Assembly (NCBI RefSeq): GCF_000003605.2
Contig: NW_003144230.1
Span: forward strand, 1-21,428
DNA: 21,428 bases
Source of the DNA: Saccoglossus kowalevskii
Taxonomy: Eukaryota; Hemichordata; Enteropneusta; Harrimaniidae
Direction of reading: 5' to 3'
Positions 9,948 to 20,600 of the stretch are shown here, one piece after another. The notes under the pieces were generated by a model that was not told the DNA's origin, searched no databases, and worked only from the letters and a program-made list of their open reading frames with translations. A program made the position numbers and the translations under genes. Position 1 is the first letter of the stretch, and every line of letters starts with the position of its first letter.

Positions 9948-10439
9948 AACACTGTGTAATGTCTGATATCATGTAGTGTGTGATTCTAACACTGTGTAAT
10001 GTCTGATATCATGTAGTGTGTGTAATCCCAACACTGTGTAATGTCTGATATCATGTATTGTGTGATCCCAACACTGTGTAATGTCTGATATCATGCTATG
10101 TGTGTGATTCTAACACTGTGTAATGTCTAATACCATGTAGGGTATGTTATTCCAACACTGAGTAATGTCTGATATCATGTAGTGTGTGATTCTAACACTG
10201 TGTAATGTCTGATATCATGTACTGTGTAATCCCAACACTGTGCAATGTCTGATATCATGTAGTGTGTGTAATCCCAACACTGTGTAATGTCTGATATCAT
10301 GCTGTGTGCATGATTCTAACACTGTGTAATGTCTGATATCATGTAGTGTGTGATTCTAACACTGTGTAATGTCTGATATCATGTAGGGTATGTTATTCCA
10401 ACACTGTGTAATGTCTGATATCATGTAGTGTGTGATTCT
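9948..10439. repeat. Post-Z linker with a chimeric B/G monomer
   Basis: B-I'-A-H-G-B-C-I-L-B, then a monomer at 10358-10399 that starts normally (GTCTGATATCATG) but ends as G (TAGGGTATGTTATTCC), then B. All other G tails follow TAATACCATG, so this monomer joins two types. The L at 10276 has GTGCATGATTCT. Confidence 0.82.
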
Positions 10440-10800
10440 AACACTGTGTAATGTCTAATACCATGTATGGTATGTTATTCCAACACTGTGTAATGTCTGA
10501 TATTGTGTATTGTATGTGATCCAACACTGTGCAATGTCTGATATCATGTACTGTGTGTAATCCCTACACTGTGTAATGTCTGATATCATGCTGTGTGTGA
10601 TCCCAACACTGTGTAATGTCTGATATCATGTAGTGTATGTGATCCCAACACTATGCAATATCAGATATCATGGTGTGTGTGTGATCTCAACAATGTGTAA
10701 TGTCTGATATCATGTAGTGTGTGTGATCCCAACACTATGCAATATCAGATATCGTGTAGTGTGTGTGATCCCAACACTGTGTAATGTCTTATATCATGTA
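10440..10800. repeat. Decayed island with an 84-bp period subfamily
   Basis: G reads TATGGTATG, M reads GTATTGTATG with one base lost at its end, and the next monomers have AATCCCTACAC and ATCTCAACAATG. Two monomers, near 10651 and 10735, share CTATGCAATATCAGATATC. They are 84 bp apart, which implies a two-monomer period. This subfamily is rare elsewhere (related forms near 7365 and 20604). Confidence 0.8.
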
Positions 10801-10852
10801 GTGTGTGATTCTAACACTGTGTAGTGTCTGATATCATGCAGTGTGTGATTCT

Positions 10853-11348
10853 AACACTGTGTAGTGTCTGATATCATGTAGCGTGTGTGATCCCAACACT
10901 GTGTAATGTCTGATATCATGCTGTGTGTGTGATTCTAACACTGTGTAATGTCTGATATCATGTAGTGTGTGATTCTAACACTGTGTAATGTCTGATATCA
11001 TGTAGTGTGTGTGATCCCAACACTGTGTAATGTCTGATATCATGTAGTGTGTGTAATCCCAACACTGTGTAATGTCTGATATCATGCTGTGTGTGTGATT
11101 CTAACACTGTGTAGTGTCTGATATCATGTAGTGTGTGATCCCAACACTGTGTAATGTCTGATATCATGTAGTGTGTGTAATCCCAACACTGTGTAATGTT
11201 TGATATCATGCTGTGTGTGTGATTCTAACACTGTGTAATGTCTGATATCATGGAGTGTGTGATTCTAACACTGTGTAGTGTCTGATATCATGTAGTGTGT
11301 GATCCCAACACTGTGTAATGTCTGATATCATGCTGTGTGTGTGATTCT
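10853..11348. repeat. Cassette Z, copy 5
   Basis: Complete Z, offset 1401 bp from copy 4, in the standard twelve-monomer order including O with TAGCGTG and W with ATGGAG. It is close to the reference although it directly follows a decayed island, so homogenisation is local. Confidence 0.9.
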
Positions 11349-11634
11349 AACACTGTGTAATGTCTGATATCATGTAGTGTGTGATTCTAACACTGTGTAA
11401 TGTCTGATATCATGTAGTGTGTGTAATCCCAACACTGTGTAATGTCTGATATCATGTAGTGTGTGATCCCAACACTGTGTAATGTCTGATATCATGCTGT
11501 GTGTGTGATTCTAACACTGTGTAATGTCTGATATCATGTAGTGTGTGATCCCAACACTGTGTAATGTCTGATATCATTTAGTGTGTGATTCTAACACTGT
11601 GTAATGTCTAATACCATGTAGGGTATGTTATTCC
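11349..11634. repeat. Post-Z linker (B-I'-A-L-A-K-G)
   Basis: Seven monomers between Z copy 5 and a pair of X cassettes. The K-G end normally precedes M but here precedes X directly, another junction between modules. No other feature is seen. Confidence 0.72.
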
Positions 11635-11882
11635 AACACTGTGTAATGTCTGATATCATGTAGTGTGTGATCCCAACACTGTGTAATGTCTGATACCATG
11701 AACTGTGTGTGATCCCAACACTGTGTAATGTTTGATATCATGCTGTGTGTGTAATCCCAACACTGTGTAATGTTTGATATCATGCAGTGTGTGATCCCAA
11801 CACTGTGTAATGTCTGATATCATGCTATGTGTGTGATTCTAACACTGTGTAATGTCTAATACCATGTAGGGTATGTTATTCC
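11635..11882. repeat. Cassette X, copy 8
   Basis: Complete A-D-E-F-H-G. D reads CCATGAACTG instead of CCATGTACTG. It is followed at once by another X copy with no linker. Confidence 0.9.
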
Positions 11883-12089
11883 AACACTGTGTAATGTCTG
11901 ATATCATGTAGTGTGTGATCCCAACACTGTGTAATGTCTGATACCATGTACTGTGTGTGATCCCAACACTGTGTAATGTTTGATATCATGCAGTGTGTGA
12001 TCCCAACACTGTGGTAATGTCTGATATCATGCTATGTGTGTGATTCTAACACTGTGTAGTGTCTAATACCATGTAGGGTATGTTATTCC
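11883..12089. repeat. Cassette X, copy 9, lacking the E monomer
   Basis: Order is A-D-F-H-G. E has been cleanly removed, so F follows D. H has one extra G (ACTGTGGTAATG), making a 43-bp monomer. It abuts copy 8 directly, the only back-to-back X pair in the window. Confidence 0.88.
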
Positions 12090-12579
12090 AACACTGTGTA
12101 ATGTCTGATATCATGCTGTGTGTGTGATTCTAACACTGTGTAGTGTCTGATATCATGTAGTGTGTGATTCTAACACTGTGTAATGTCTGATATCATGTAG
12201 TGTGTAATCCCAACACTGTGCAATGTCTGATATCATGTAGTGTGTGTAATCCCAACACTGTGTAATGTCTGATATCATGCTGTGTGTGATTCTAACACTG
12301 TGTAATGTCTGATATCATTTAGTGTGTGATTCTAACACTGTGTAATGTCTAATACCATGTAGGGTATGTTATTCCAACACTGTGTAGTGTCTGATATCAT
12401 GTAGTGTGTGATCCCAACACTGTGCAATGTCTGATATCATGTAGTGTGTGTAATCCCAACACTGTGTAATGTCTGATATCATGCTGTGTGTGTGATTCTA
12501 ACACTGTGTAATGTCTGATATCATGTAGTGTGTGATTCTAACACTGTGTAGTGTCTGATATCATGCAGTGTGTGATTCT
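12090..12579. repeat. Linker into Z, with M replaced by P
   Basis: L, a GTAGTG-starting B-like monomer, C-I-J-K-G, then a P monomer (12376-12415) where M is expected, then I-L-B-N. The monomer order up to the second G matches 7522-7807. Replacing the 42-bp M by the 40-bp P changes the spacing by 2 bp. Confidence 0.78.
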
Positions 12580-13075
12580 AACACTGTGTAGTGTCTGATA
12601 TCATGTAGCGTGTGTGATCCCAACACTGTGTAATGTCTGATATCATGCTGTGTGTGTGATTCTAACACTGTGTAATGTCTGATATCATGTAGTGTGTGAT
12701 TCTAACACTGTGTAATGTCTGATATCATGTAGTGTGTGTGATCCCAACACTGTGTAATGTCTGATATCATGTAGTGTGTGTAATCCCAACACTGTGTAAT
12801 GTCTGATATCATGCTGTGTGTGTGATTCTAACACTGTGTAGTGTCTGATATCATGTAGTGTGTGATCCCAACACTGTGTAATGTCTGATATCATGTAGTG
12901 TGTGTAATCCCAACACTGTGTAATGTTTGATATCATGCTGTGTGTGTGATTCTAACACTGTGTAATGTCTGATATCATGGAGTGTGTGATTCTAACACTG
13001 TGTAGTGTCTGATATCATGTAGTGTGTGATCCCAACACTGTGTAATGTCTGATATCATGCTGTGTGTGTGATTCT
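12580..13075. repeat. Cassette Z, copy 6
   Basis: Complete Z in the standard order, offset 1727 bp from copy 5. I see no private changes by eye in the diagnostic monomers O, the GTTTGATATC L, and W. Confidence 0.9.
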
Positions 13076-14145
13076 AACACTGTGTAATGTCTGATATCAT
13101 GTAGTGTGTGATTCTAACACTGTGTAATGTCTGATATCATGTAGTGTGTGTAATCCCAACACTGTGTAATGTCTGATATCATGTAGTGTGTGATCCCAAC
13201 ACTGTGTAATGTCTGATATCATGTAGTGTGTGATTCTAACACTGTGTAATGTCTGATATCATGTAGTGTGTGTAATCCCAACACTGTGTAATGTCTGATA
13301 TCATGCTATGTGTGTGATTCTAACACTGTGTAATGTCTAATACCATGTAGGGTATGTTATTCCAACACTGTGTAATGTCTGATATTGTGTAGTGTGTAAT
13401 CCCAACACTGTGTAATGTCTGATATCATGTAGTGTGTGTAATCCCAACACTGTGTAATGTCTGATATCATGCTGTGTGTGATTCTAACACTGTGTAATGT
13501 CTGATATCATTTAGTGTGTGATTCTAACACTGTGTAATGTCTAATACCATGTAGGGTATGTTATTCCAACACTGTGTAATGTCTGATATTGTGTAGTGTA
13601 TGTGATCCCAACACTGTGCAATGTCTGATATCATGTAGTGTGTGTAATCCCAACACTGTGTAATGTCTGATATCATGCTGTGTGTGTGATTCTAACACTG
13701 TGTAATGTCTGATATCATGTAGTGTGTGATTCTAACACTGTGTAGTGTCTGATATCATGCAGTGTGTGATTCTAACACTGTGTAGTGTCTGATATCATGT
13801 AGTGTGTGATCCCAACACTGTGTAATGTCTGATATCATGCTGTGTGTGTGATTCTAACACTGTGTAATGTCTGATATCATGTAGTGTGTGATTCTAACAC
13901 TGTGTAATGTCTGATATCATGTAGTGTGTGTGATCCCAACACTGTGTAATGTCTGATATCATGTAGTGTGTGTAATCCCAACACTGTGTAATGTCTGATA
14001 TCATGTAGTGTGTGTGATCCCAACACTGTGTAATGTCTGATATCATGTAGTGTGTGATTCTAACACTGTGTAATGTCTGATATCATGTAGTGTGTGTAAT
14101 CCCAACACTGTGTAATGTCTGATATCATGTAGTGTGTGTGATTCT
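13076..14145. repeat. Mixed linker region with two M-type monomers
   Basis: About 26 monomers. A shortened M (13364-13403, GATATTGTGTAGTGTGTAATCCC split across its tail) and a standard M (13568-13609) lie 204 bp apart. After the second, the order I-L-B-N-P-L starts a Y-like run, but it reverts to Z-like monomers B-Q-I' and then Q-B-I' before the true Y at 14146. This is a patchwork of short pieces from Y, Z and linker. There is no gene-like or unique sequence. Confidence 0.75.
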
Positions 14146-14807
14146 AACACTGTGTAGTGTCTGATATCATGCAGTGTGTGATTCTAACACTGTGTAGTGT
14201 CTGATATCATGTAGTGTGTGATCCCAACACTGTGTAATGTCTGCTATCATGCTGTGTGTGTGATTCTAACACTGTGTAGTGTCTGATATCATGTAGTGTG
14301 TGATCCCAACACTGTGTAATGTCTGATATCATGTAGTGTGTGTGATCCCAACACTGTGTAATGGCTGATATAATGTAGTGTGTGTAATCCCAACAATGTG
14401 TAATGTCTGATATCATGCTGTGTGTGTGATTCTAACACTGTGTAGTGTCTGATATCATGTAGTGTGTGTAATCCCAACACTGTGTAATGTCTGATATCAT
14501 GCTGTGTGTGTGATCCCAACACTGTGTAATGTCTGATATCATGTAGTGTGTGTGATCCCAACACTGTGTAATGTCTGATATCATGTAGTGTGTGTAATCC
14601 CAACACTGTGTAATGTCTGATATCATGCTGTGTGTGTGATTCTAACACTGTGTAGTGTCTGATATCATGTAGTGTGTGATCCCAACACTGTGTAATGTCT
14701 GACATCATGTAGTGTGTGTAATCCCAACACTGTGTAATGTCTGATATCATGCTGTGTGTGTGATTCTAACACTGTGTAATGTCTGATACCATGTAGTGTG
14801 TGATTCT
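14146..14807. repeat. Cassette Y, full copy 2
   Basis: All sixteen monomers, N to V, are present and co-linear with 4098-4759 at a constant offset of 10048 bp, with no indel between them. Private changes include CTGCTATCATG in the first L and CAACAATG after R. The minus strand has its longest open stretch here, about 153 codons. Its 14-residue periodicity shows that it is repeat-derived. Confidence 0.9.
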
Positions 14808-14889
14808 AACACTGTGTAATGTCTGATATCATGCTATGTGTGTGATTCTAACACTGTGTAATGTCTGATATCATGTAGTGTGTGATTCT

Positions 14890-15385
14890 AACACTGTGTA
14901 GTGTCTGATATCATGCTATGTGTGTGATCCCAACACTGTGTAATGTCTGATATCATGCTGTGTGTGTGATTCTAACACTGTGTAATGTCTGATATCATGT
15001 AGTGTGTGATTCTAACACTGTGTAATGTCTGATATCATGTAGTGTGTGTGATCCCAACACTGTGTAATGTCTGATATCATGTAGTGTGTGTAATCCCAAC
15101 ACTGTGTAATGTCTGATATCATGCTGTGTGTGTGATTCTAACACTGTGTAGTGTCTGATATCATGTAGTGTGTGATCCCAACACTGTGTAATGTCTGATA
15201 TCATGTAGTGTGTGTAATCCCAACACTGTGTAATGTTTGATATCATGCTGTGTGTGTGATTCTAACACTGTGTAATGTCTGATATCATGGAGTGTGTGAT
15301 TCTAACACTGTGTAGTGTCTGATATCATGTAGTGTGTGATCCCAACACTGTGTAATGTCTGATATCATGCTGTGTGTGTGATTCT
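14890..15385. repeat. Cassette Z, copy 7, with an altered first monomer
   Basis: Standard Z except that the opening O monomer has CATGCTATGTGTGTG instead of TAGCGTGTG, so its CpG is absent. The rest is co-linear with 4842-5337 at the same 10048-bp offset as the preceding Y. Y and Z were therefore duplicated or converted as one block. Confidence 0.9.
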
Positions 15386-15589
15386 AACACTGTGTAATGT
15401 CTGATATCATGTAGTGTGTGATTCTAACACTGTGTAATGTCTGATATCATGTAGTGTGTGTAATCCCAACACTGTGTAATGTCTGATATCATGCTGTCTG
15501 CATGATTCTAACACTGTGTAATGTCTGATATCATGTAGTGTGTGATTCTAACACTGTGTAATGTCTGATATCATGTAGTGTGTAATCCC

Positions 15590-15835
15590 AACACTGTGTA
15601 ATGTCTGATATCATGTAGTGTGTGATCCCAACACTGTGTAATGTCTGATACCATGTACTGTGTGTGATCCCAACACTGTGTAATGTTTGATATCATGCTG
15701 TGTGTGTAATCCCAACACTGTGTAATGTTTGATATCATGCAGTGTGTGATCCCAACACTGTGTAATGTCTGATATCATGTAGTGTGTGATTCTAACACTG
15801 TGTAATGTCTGATATCATGCTATGTGTGTGATTCT
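15590..15835. repeat. Cassette X, copy 10, with B inserted before H and no G
   Basis: A-D-E-F are normal. A B monomer (15754-15793) then separates F from H, and the G monomer that always follows H in other X copies is absent. Instead a run of B monomers follows (15836-15955). Confidence 0.82.
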
Positions 15836-16365
15836 AACACTGTGTAATGTCTGATATCATGTAGTGTGTGATTCTAACACTGTGTAATGTCTGATATCAT
15901 GTAGTGTGTGATTCTAACACTGTGTAATGTCTGATATCATGTAGTGTGTGATTCTAACACTGTCTAATGTCTGATATCATGTAGTGTGTAATCCCAACAC
16001 TGTGCAATGTCTGATATCATGTAGTGTGTGTAATCCCAACACTGTGTAATGTCTGATATCATGCTGTGTGTGATTCTAACACTGTGTAATGTCTGATATC
16101 ATTTAGTGTGTGATTCTAACACTGTGTAATGTCTAATACCATGTAGGGTATGTTATTCCAACACTGTGTAATGTCTGATATTGTGTAGTGTATGTGATCC
16201 CAACACTGTGCAATGTCTGATATCATGTAGTGTGTGTAATCCCAACACTGTGTAATGTCTGATATCATGCTGTGTGTGTGATTCTAACACTGTGTAATGT
16301 CTGATATCATGTAGTGTGTGATTCTAACACTGTGTAGTGTCTGATATCATGCAGTGTGTGATTCT
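15836..16365. repeat. B-monomer run and long linker (B-B-B-C-I-J-K-G-M-I-L-B-N)
   Basis: Three consecutive B monomers are followed by C with ACTGTCTAATG. Adjacent identical monomers like this are rare here and suggest slippage or a one-monomer exchange. The remainder is the standard long linker, with M at 16160-16201. Confidence 0.78.
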
Positions 16366-16737
16366 AACACTGTGTAGTGTCTGATATCATGTAGCGTGTG
16401 TGATCCCAACACTGTGTAATGTCTGATATCATGCTGTGTGTGTGATTCTAACACTGTGTAATGTCTGATATCATGTAGTGTGTGATCCCAACACTGTGTA
16501 ATGTTTGATATCATGTAGTGTGTGTGATCCCAACACTGTGTAATGTTTGATATCATGCAGTGTGTGTAATCCCAACACTGTGTAATGTCTGATATCATGC
16601 TATGTGTGTGATTCTAACACTGTGTAATGTCTGATATCATGTAGTGTGTGATCCCAACACTGTGTAATGTCTGATATCATGTAGTGTGTGTAATCCCAAC
16701 ACTGTGTAATGTCTGATATCATGTAGTGTGTGATTCT
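16366..16737. repeat. Broken cassette Z start and mixed monomers
   Basis: O and L (16366-16449) begin a Z, but the next monomers are A, a Q with GTTTGATATC, and a hybrid with TTTGATATCATGCAG and an AATCCC tail. The latter resembles F joined to I. H, A, I' and B follow before X copy 11. This Z copy is therefore lost after two monomers. Confidence 0.75.
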
Positions 16738-16945
16738 AACACTGTGTAATGTCTGATACCATGTACTGTGTGTGATCCCAACACTGTGTAATGTCTGATA
16801 TCATGCTGTGTGTGTAATCCCAACACTGTGTAGTGTCTGATATCATGCAGTGTGTGATCCCAACACTGTGTAATGTCTGATATCATGCTATGTGTGTGAT
16901 TCTAACACTGTGTAATGTCTAATACCATGTAGGGTATGTTATTCC
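16738..16945. repeat. Cassette X, copy 11, with E and F converted toward the common form
   Basis: D, E, F, H and G positions are all present, but E has GTCTGATATC and F has GTAGTGTCTGATATC. Both lack the TTTGATATC mark of other copies. The A position is filled by B. Tails and lengths remain X-like, so the change looks like short-tract conversion of the monomer 5' halves. Confidence 0.82.
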
Positions 16946-17233
16946 AACACTGTGTAATGTCTGATATCATGCTGTGTGTGATTCTAACACTGTGTAATGT
17001 CTGATATCATTTAGTGTGTGATTCTAACACTGTGTAATGTCTAATACCATGTAGGGTATGTTATTCCAACACTGTGTAATGTCTGATATTGTGTAGTGTG
17101 TGTAATCCCAACACTGTGCAATGTCTGATATCATGTAGTGTGTGTAATCCCAACACTGTGTAATGTCTGATATCATGCTGTGTGTGTGATTCTAACACTG
17201 TGTAATGTCTGATATCATGTAGTGTGTGATTCT
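16946..17233. repeat. Linker J-K-G-M-I-L-B leading into Y
   Basis: The M monomer here (17068-17109) has the GATATTGTG start but a GTGTGTAATCCC tail. The same variant M occurs only at 21183-21224, in the same context. That makes this linker the partner of 21061-21348. Confidence 0.82.
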
Positions 17234-17892
17234 AACACTGTGTAGTGTCTGATATCATGCAGTGTGTGATTCTAACACTGTGTAGTGTCTGATATCATGT
17301 AGTGTGTGATCCCAACACTGTGTAATGTCTGATATCATGCTGTGTGTGTGATTCTAACACTGTGTAGTGTCTGATATCATGTAGTGTGTGATCCCAACAC
17401 TGTGTAATGTCTGATATCATGTAGTGTGTGTGATCCCAACACTGTGTAATGGCTGATATAATGTAGTGTGTGTAATCCCAACACTGTGTAATGTCTGATA
17501 TCATGCTGTGTGTGTGATTCTAACACTGTGTAGTGTCTGATATCATGTAGTGTGTGTAATCCCAACACTGTGTAATGTCTGATATCATGCTGTGTGTGTG
17601 ATCCCAACACTGTGTAATGTCTGATATCATGTAGTGTGTGTGATCCCAACACTGTGTAATGTCTGATATCATGTAGTGTGTGTAATCCCAACACTGTGTA
17701 ATGTCTGATATGCTGTGTGTGTGATTCTAACACTGTGTAGTGTCTGATATCATGTAGTGTGTGATCCCAACACTGTGTAATGTCTGACATCATGTAGTGT
17801 GTGTAATCCCAACACTGTGTAATGTCTGATATCATGCTGTGTGTGTGATTCTAACACTGTGTAATGTCTGATACCATGTAGTGTGTGATTCT
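17234..17892. repeat. Cassette Y, full copy 3, with a 3-bp deletion
   Basis: All sixteen monomers are present, offset 3088 bp from copy 2. In the twelfth monomer GATATCATGCTG has become GATATGCTG (about 17708), a 3-bp loss that also removes the EcoRV site there. The deletion shifts the following Z to an offset of 3085 bp. Confidence 0.9.
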
Positions 17893-17974
17893 AACACTGT
17901 GTAATGTCTGATATCATGCTATGTGTGTGATTCTAACACTGTGTAATGTCTGATATCATGTAGTGTGTGATTCT

Positions 17975-18470
17975 AACACTGTGTAGTGTCTGATATCATG
18001 TAGCGTGTGTGATCCCAACAGTGTGTAATGTCTGATATCATGCTGTGTGTGTGATTCTAACACTGTGTAATGTCTGATATCATGTAGTGTGTGATTCTAA
18101 CACTGTGTAATGTCTGATATCATGTAGTGTGTGTGATCCTAACACTGTGTAATGTCTGATATCATGTAGTGTGTGTAATCCCAACACTGTGTAATGTCTG
18201 ATATCATGCTGTGTGTGTGATTCTAACACTGTGTAGTGTCTGATATCATGTAGTGTGTGATCCCAACACTGTGTAATGTCTGATATCATGTAGTGTGTGT
18301 AATCCCAACACTGTGTAATGTTTGATATCATGCTGTGTGTGTGATTCTAACACTGTGTAATGTCTGATATCATGGAGTGTGTGATTCTAACACTGTGTAG
18401 TGTCTGATATCATGTAGTGTGTGATCCCAACACTGTGTAATGTCTGATATCATGCTGTGTGTGTGATTCT
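17975..18470. repeat. Cassette Z, copy 8
   Basis: Complete Z in the standard order, separated from Y by the usual H and B monomers. One monomer starts AACAGTGTG and Q ends GATCCT. With X copy 11 and Y copy 3 it forms the second complete X-Y-Z series in the window. Confidence 0.9.
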
Positions 18471-19201
18471 AACACTGTGTAATGTCTAATATCATGTAGT
18501 GTGTGATTCTAACACTGTGTAATGTCTAATACCATGTAGGGTATGTTATACCAACACTGTGTAATGTCTGATATCATGTAGTGTGTGATTCTAACACTGT
18601 GTAATGTCTGATATCATGTAGTGTGTAATCCCAACACTGTGTAATGTCTGATATCATGTTGTGTGTGATTCTAACACTGTGTAATGTCTGATATCATGTA
18701 GTGTGTGTAATCCCAACACTGTGTAATGTCTGATATCATGTAGTGTGTGATCCTAACACTGTGTAATGTCTGATATCATGCTATGTGTGTGATTCTAACA
18801 CTGTGTAATGTCTAATACCATGTAGGGTATGTTATTCCAACACTGTGTAATGTCTGATATCATGTAGTGTGTGATTCTAACACTGTGTAATGTCTGATAT
18901 CATGTAGTGTGTAATCCCAACACTGTGTAATGTCTGATATCATGCTGTGTGCGTGATTCTAACACTGTGTAATGTCTGATATCATGTAGTGTGTGATTCT
19001 AACACTGTGTAATGTCTGATATCATGTAGTGTGTGATCCTAACACTGTGTAATGTCTGATATCATTTATGTGTGATTCTAACACTGTGTAATGTCTAATA
19101 CCATGTAGGGTATGTTATTCCAACACTGTGTAATGTCTGATATCATGTAGTGTGTGATTCTAACACTGTGTAATGTCTGATATCATGTAGTGTGTAATCC
19201 C
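18471..19201. repeat. Simple linker region rich in B, C and G monomers
   Basis: About 18 monomers with three G monomers (near 18511, 18797 and 19080). The first G ends GTTATACC. A K monomer near 19041 has lost a base (CATTTATGTG, 39 bp), and an L has GTGCGTGATTCT. No cassette Y or Z sequence and nothing non-repetitive is seen. Confidence 0.75.
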
Positions 19202-19449
19202 AACACTGTGTAATGTCTGATATCATGTAGTGTGTGATCCCAACACTGTGTAATGTCTGATACCATGTACTGTGTGTGATCCCAACACTGTGTAATGTCT
19301 GATATCATGCTTTGTGTGTAATCCCAACACTGTGTAATGTTTGATATCATGCAGTGTGTGATCCCAACACTGTGTAATGTCTGATATCATGCTATGTGTG
19401 TGATTCTAACACTGTGTAATGTCTAATACCATGTAGGGTATGTTATTCC
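19202..19449. repeat. Cassette X, copy 12
   Basis: Complete A-D-E-F-H-G, but E has GTCTGATATC and GCTTTGTG. After G the next monomer begins AATACTG. It is separated from copy 13 by only B and C, giving a 328-bp period for the pair. Confidence 0.88.
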
Positions 19450-19529
19450 AATACTGTGTAATGTCTGATATCATGTAGTGTGTGATTCTAACACTGTGTA
19501 ATGTCTGATATCATGTAGTGTGTAATCCC

Positions 19530-19777
19530 AACACTGTGTAATGTCTGATATCATGTAGTGTGTGATCCCAACACTGTGTAATGTCTGATACCATGTACTG
19601 TGTGTGATCCCAACACTGTGTAATGTTTGATATCATGCTGTGTGTGTAATCCCAACACTGTGTAATGTTTGATATCATGCAGTGTGTGATCCCAACACTG
19701 TGTAATGTCTGATATCATGCTATGTGTGTGATTCTAACACTGTGTAGTGTCTAATACCATGTAGGGTATGTTATTCC
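19530..19777. repeat. Cassette X, copy 13
   Basis: Complete A-D-E-F-H-G with the usual TTTGATATC marks on E and F and the GTAGTG start on G. It is the last X in the window. Confidence 0.9.
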
Positions 19778-19859
19778 AACACTGTGTAATGTCTGATATC
19801 ATGTAGTGTGTGATTCTAACACTGTGTAATGTCTGATATCATGTAGTGTGTGTAATCCC

Positions 19860-20352
19860 AACACTGTGTAATGTCTGATATCATGTAGTGTGTGTAATCC
19901 CAACACTGTGTAATGTCTGATATCATGCTGTCTGCATGATTCTAACACTGTGTAATGTCTGATATCATGTAGTGTGTAATCCCAACACTGTGTAATGTCT
20001 GATATCATGTAGTGTGTAATCCCAACACTGTGCAATGTCTGATATCATGTAGTGTGTGTAATCCCAACACTGTGTAATGTCTGATATCATGCTGTGTGTG
20101 ATTCTAACACTGTGTAATGTCTGATATCATGTAGTGTGTGTAATCCCAACACTGTGTAATGTCTGATATCATGCTGTCTGCATGATTCTAACACTGTGTA
20201 AAGTTTGAATATCATGTAGTGTGTAATCCCAACACTGTGTAATGTCTGATATCATGTAGTGTGTAATCCCAACACTGTGCAATGTCTGATATCATGTAGT
20301 GTGTGTAATCCCAACACTGTGTAATGTGTGATATCATGCTGTGTGTGATTCT
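19860..20352. repeat. Tandem duplication of a six-monomer, about 246-bp block
   Basis: Two consecutive blocks (19860-20105 and 20106-20352) have the order I', an L with GCTGTCTGCATGATTCT, C, C, I, J. The GTCTGCATG tail is otherwise seen only near 15491. The second block has one C monomer with TGTAAAGTTTGAATATC (one base longer) and a J with GTGTGATATC. A simple direct duplication followed by a few changes explains this. Confidence 0.82.
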
Positions 20353-20600
20353 AACACTGTGTAATGTCTGATATCATTTAGTGTGTGATTCTAACACTGT
20401 GTAATGTCTAATACCATGTAGGGTATGTTATTCCAACACTGTGTAATGTCTGATATTGTGTAGTGTATGTGATCCCAACACTGTGCAATGTCTGATATCA
20501 TGTAGTGTGTGTAATCCCAACACTGTGTAATGTCTGATATCATGCTGTGTGTGTGATTCTAACACTGTGTAATGTCTGATATCATGTAGTGTGTGATTCT
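20353..20600. repeat. Linker K-G-M-I-L-B
   Basis: The standard linker with M at 20435-20476. It is followed not by N or Y but by the divergent 42-bp monomers at 20601. Confidence 0.8.

Noticed and set aside
14289-14750. Longest minus-strand open frame, about 153 codons (similar ones at 4241-4660 and 17377-17835)
   Set aside because: Pure 14-residue repeats, no non-repeat domain, no visible start context, and overlapping open frames in other registers. It is an effect of consecutive 42-bp units in cassette Y.
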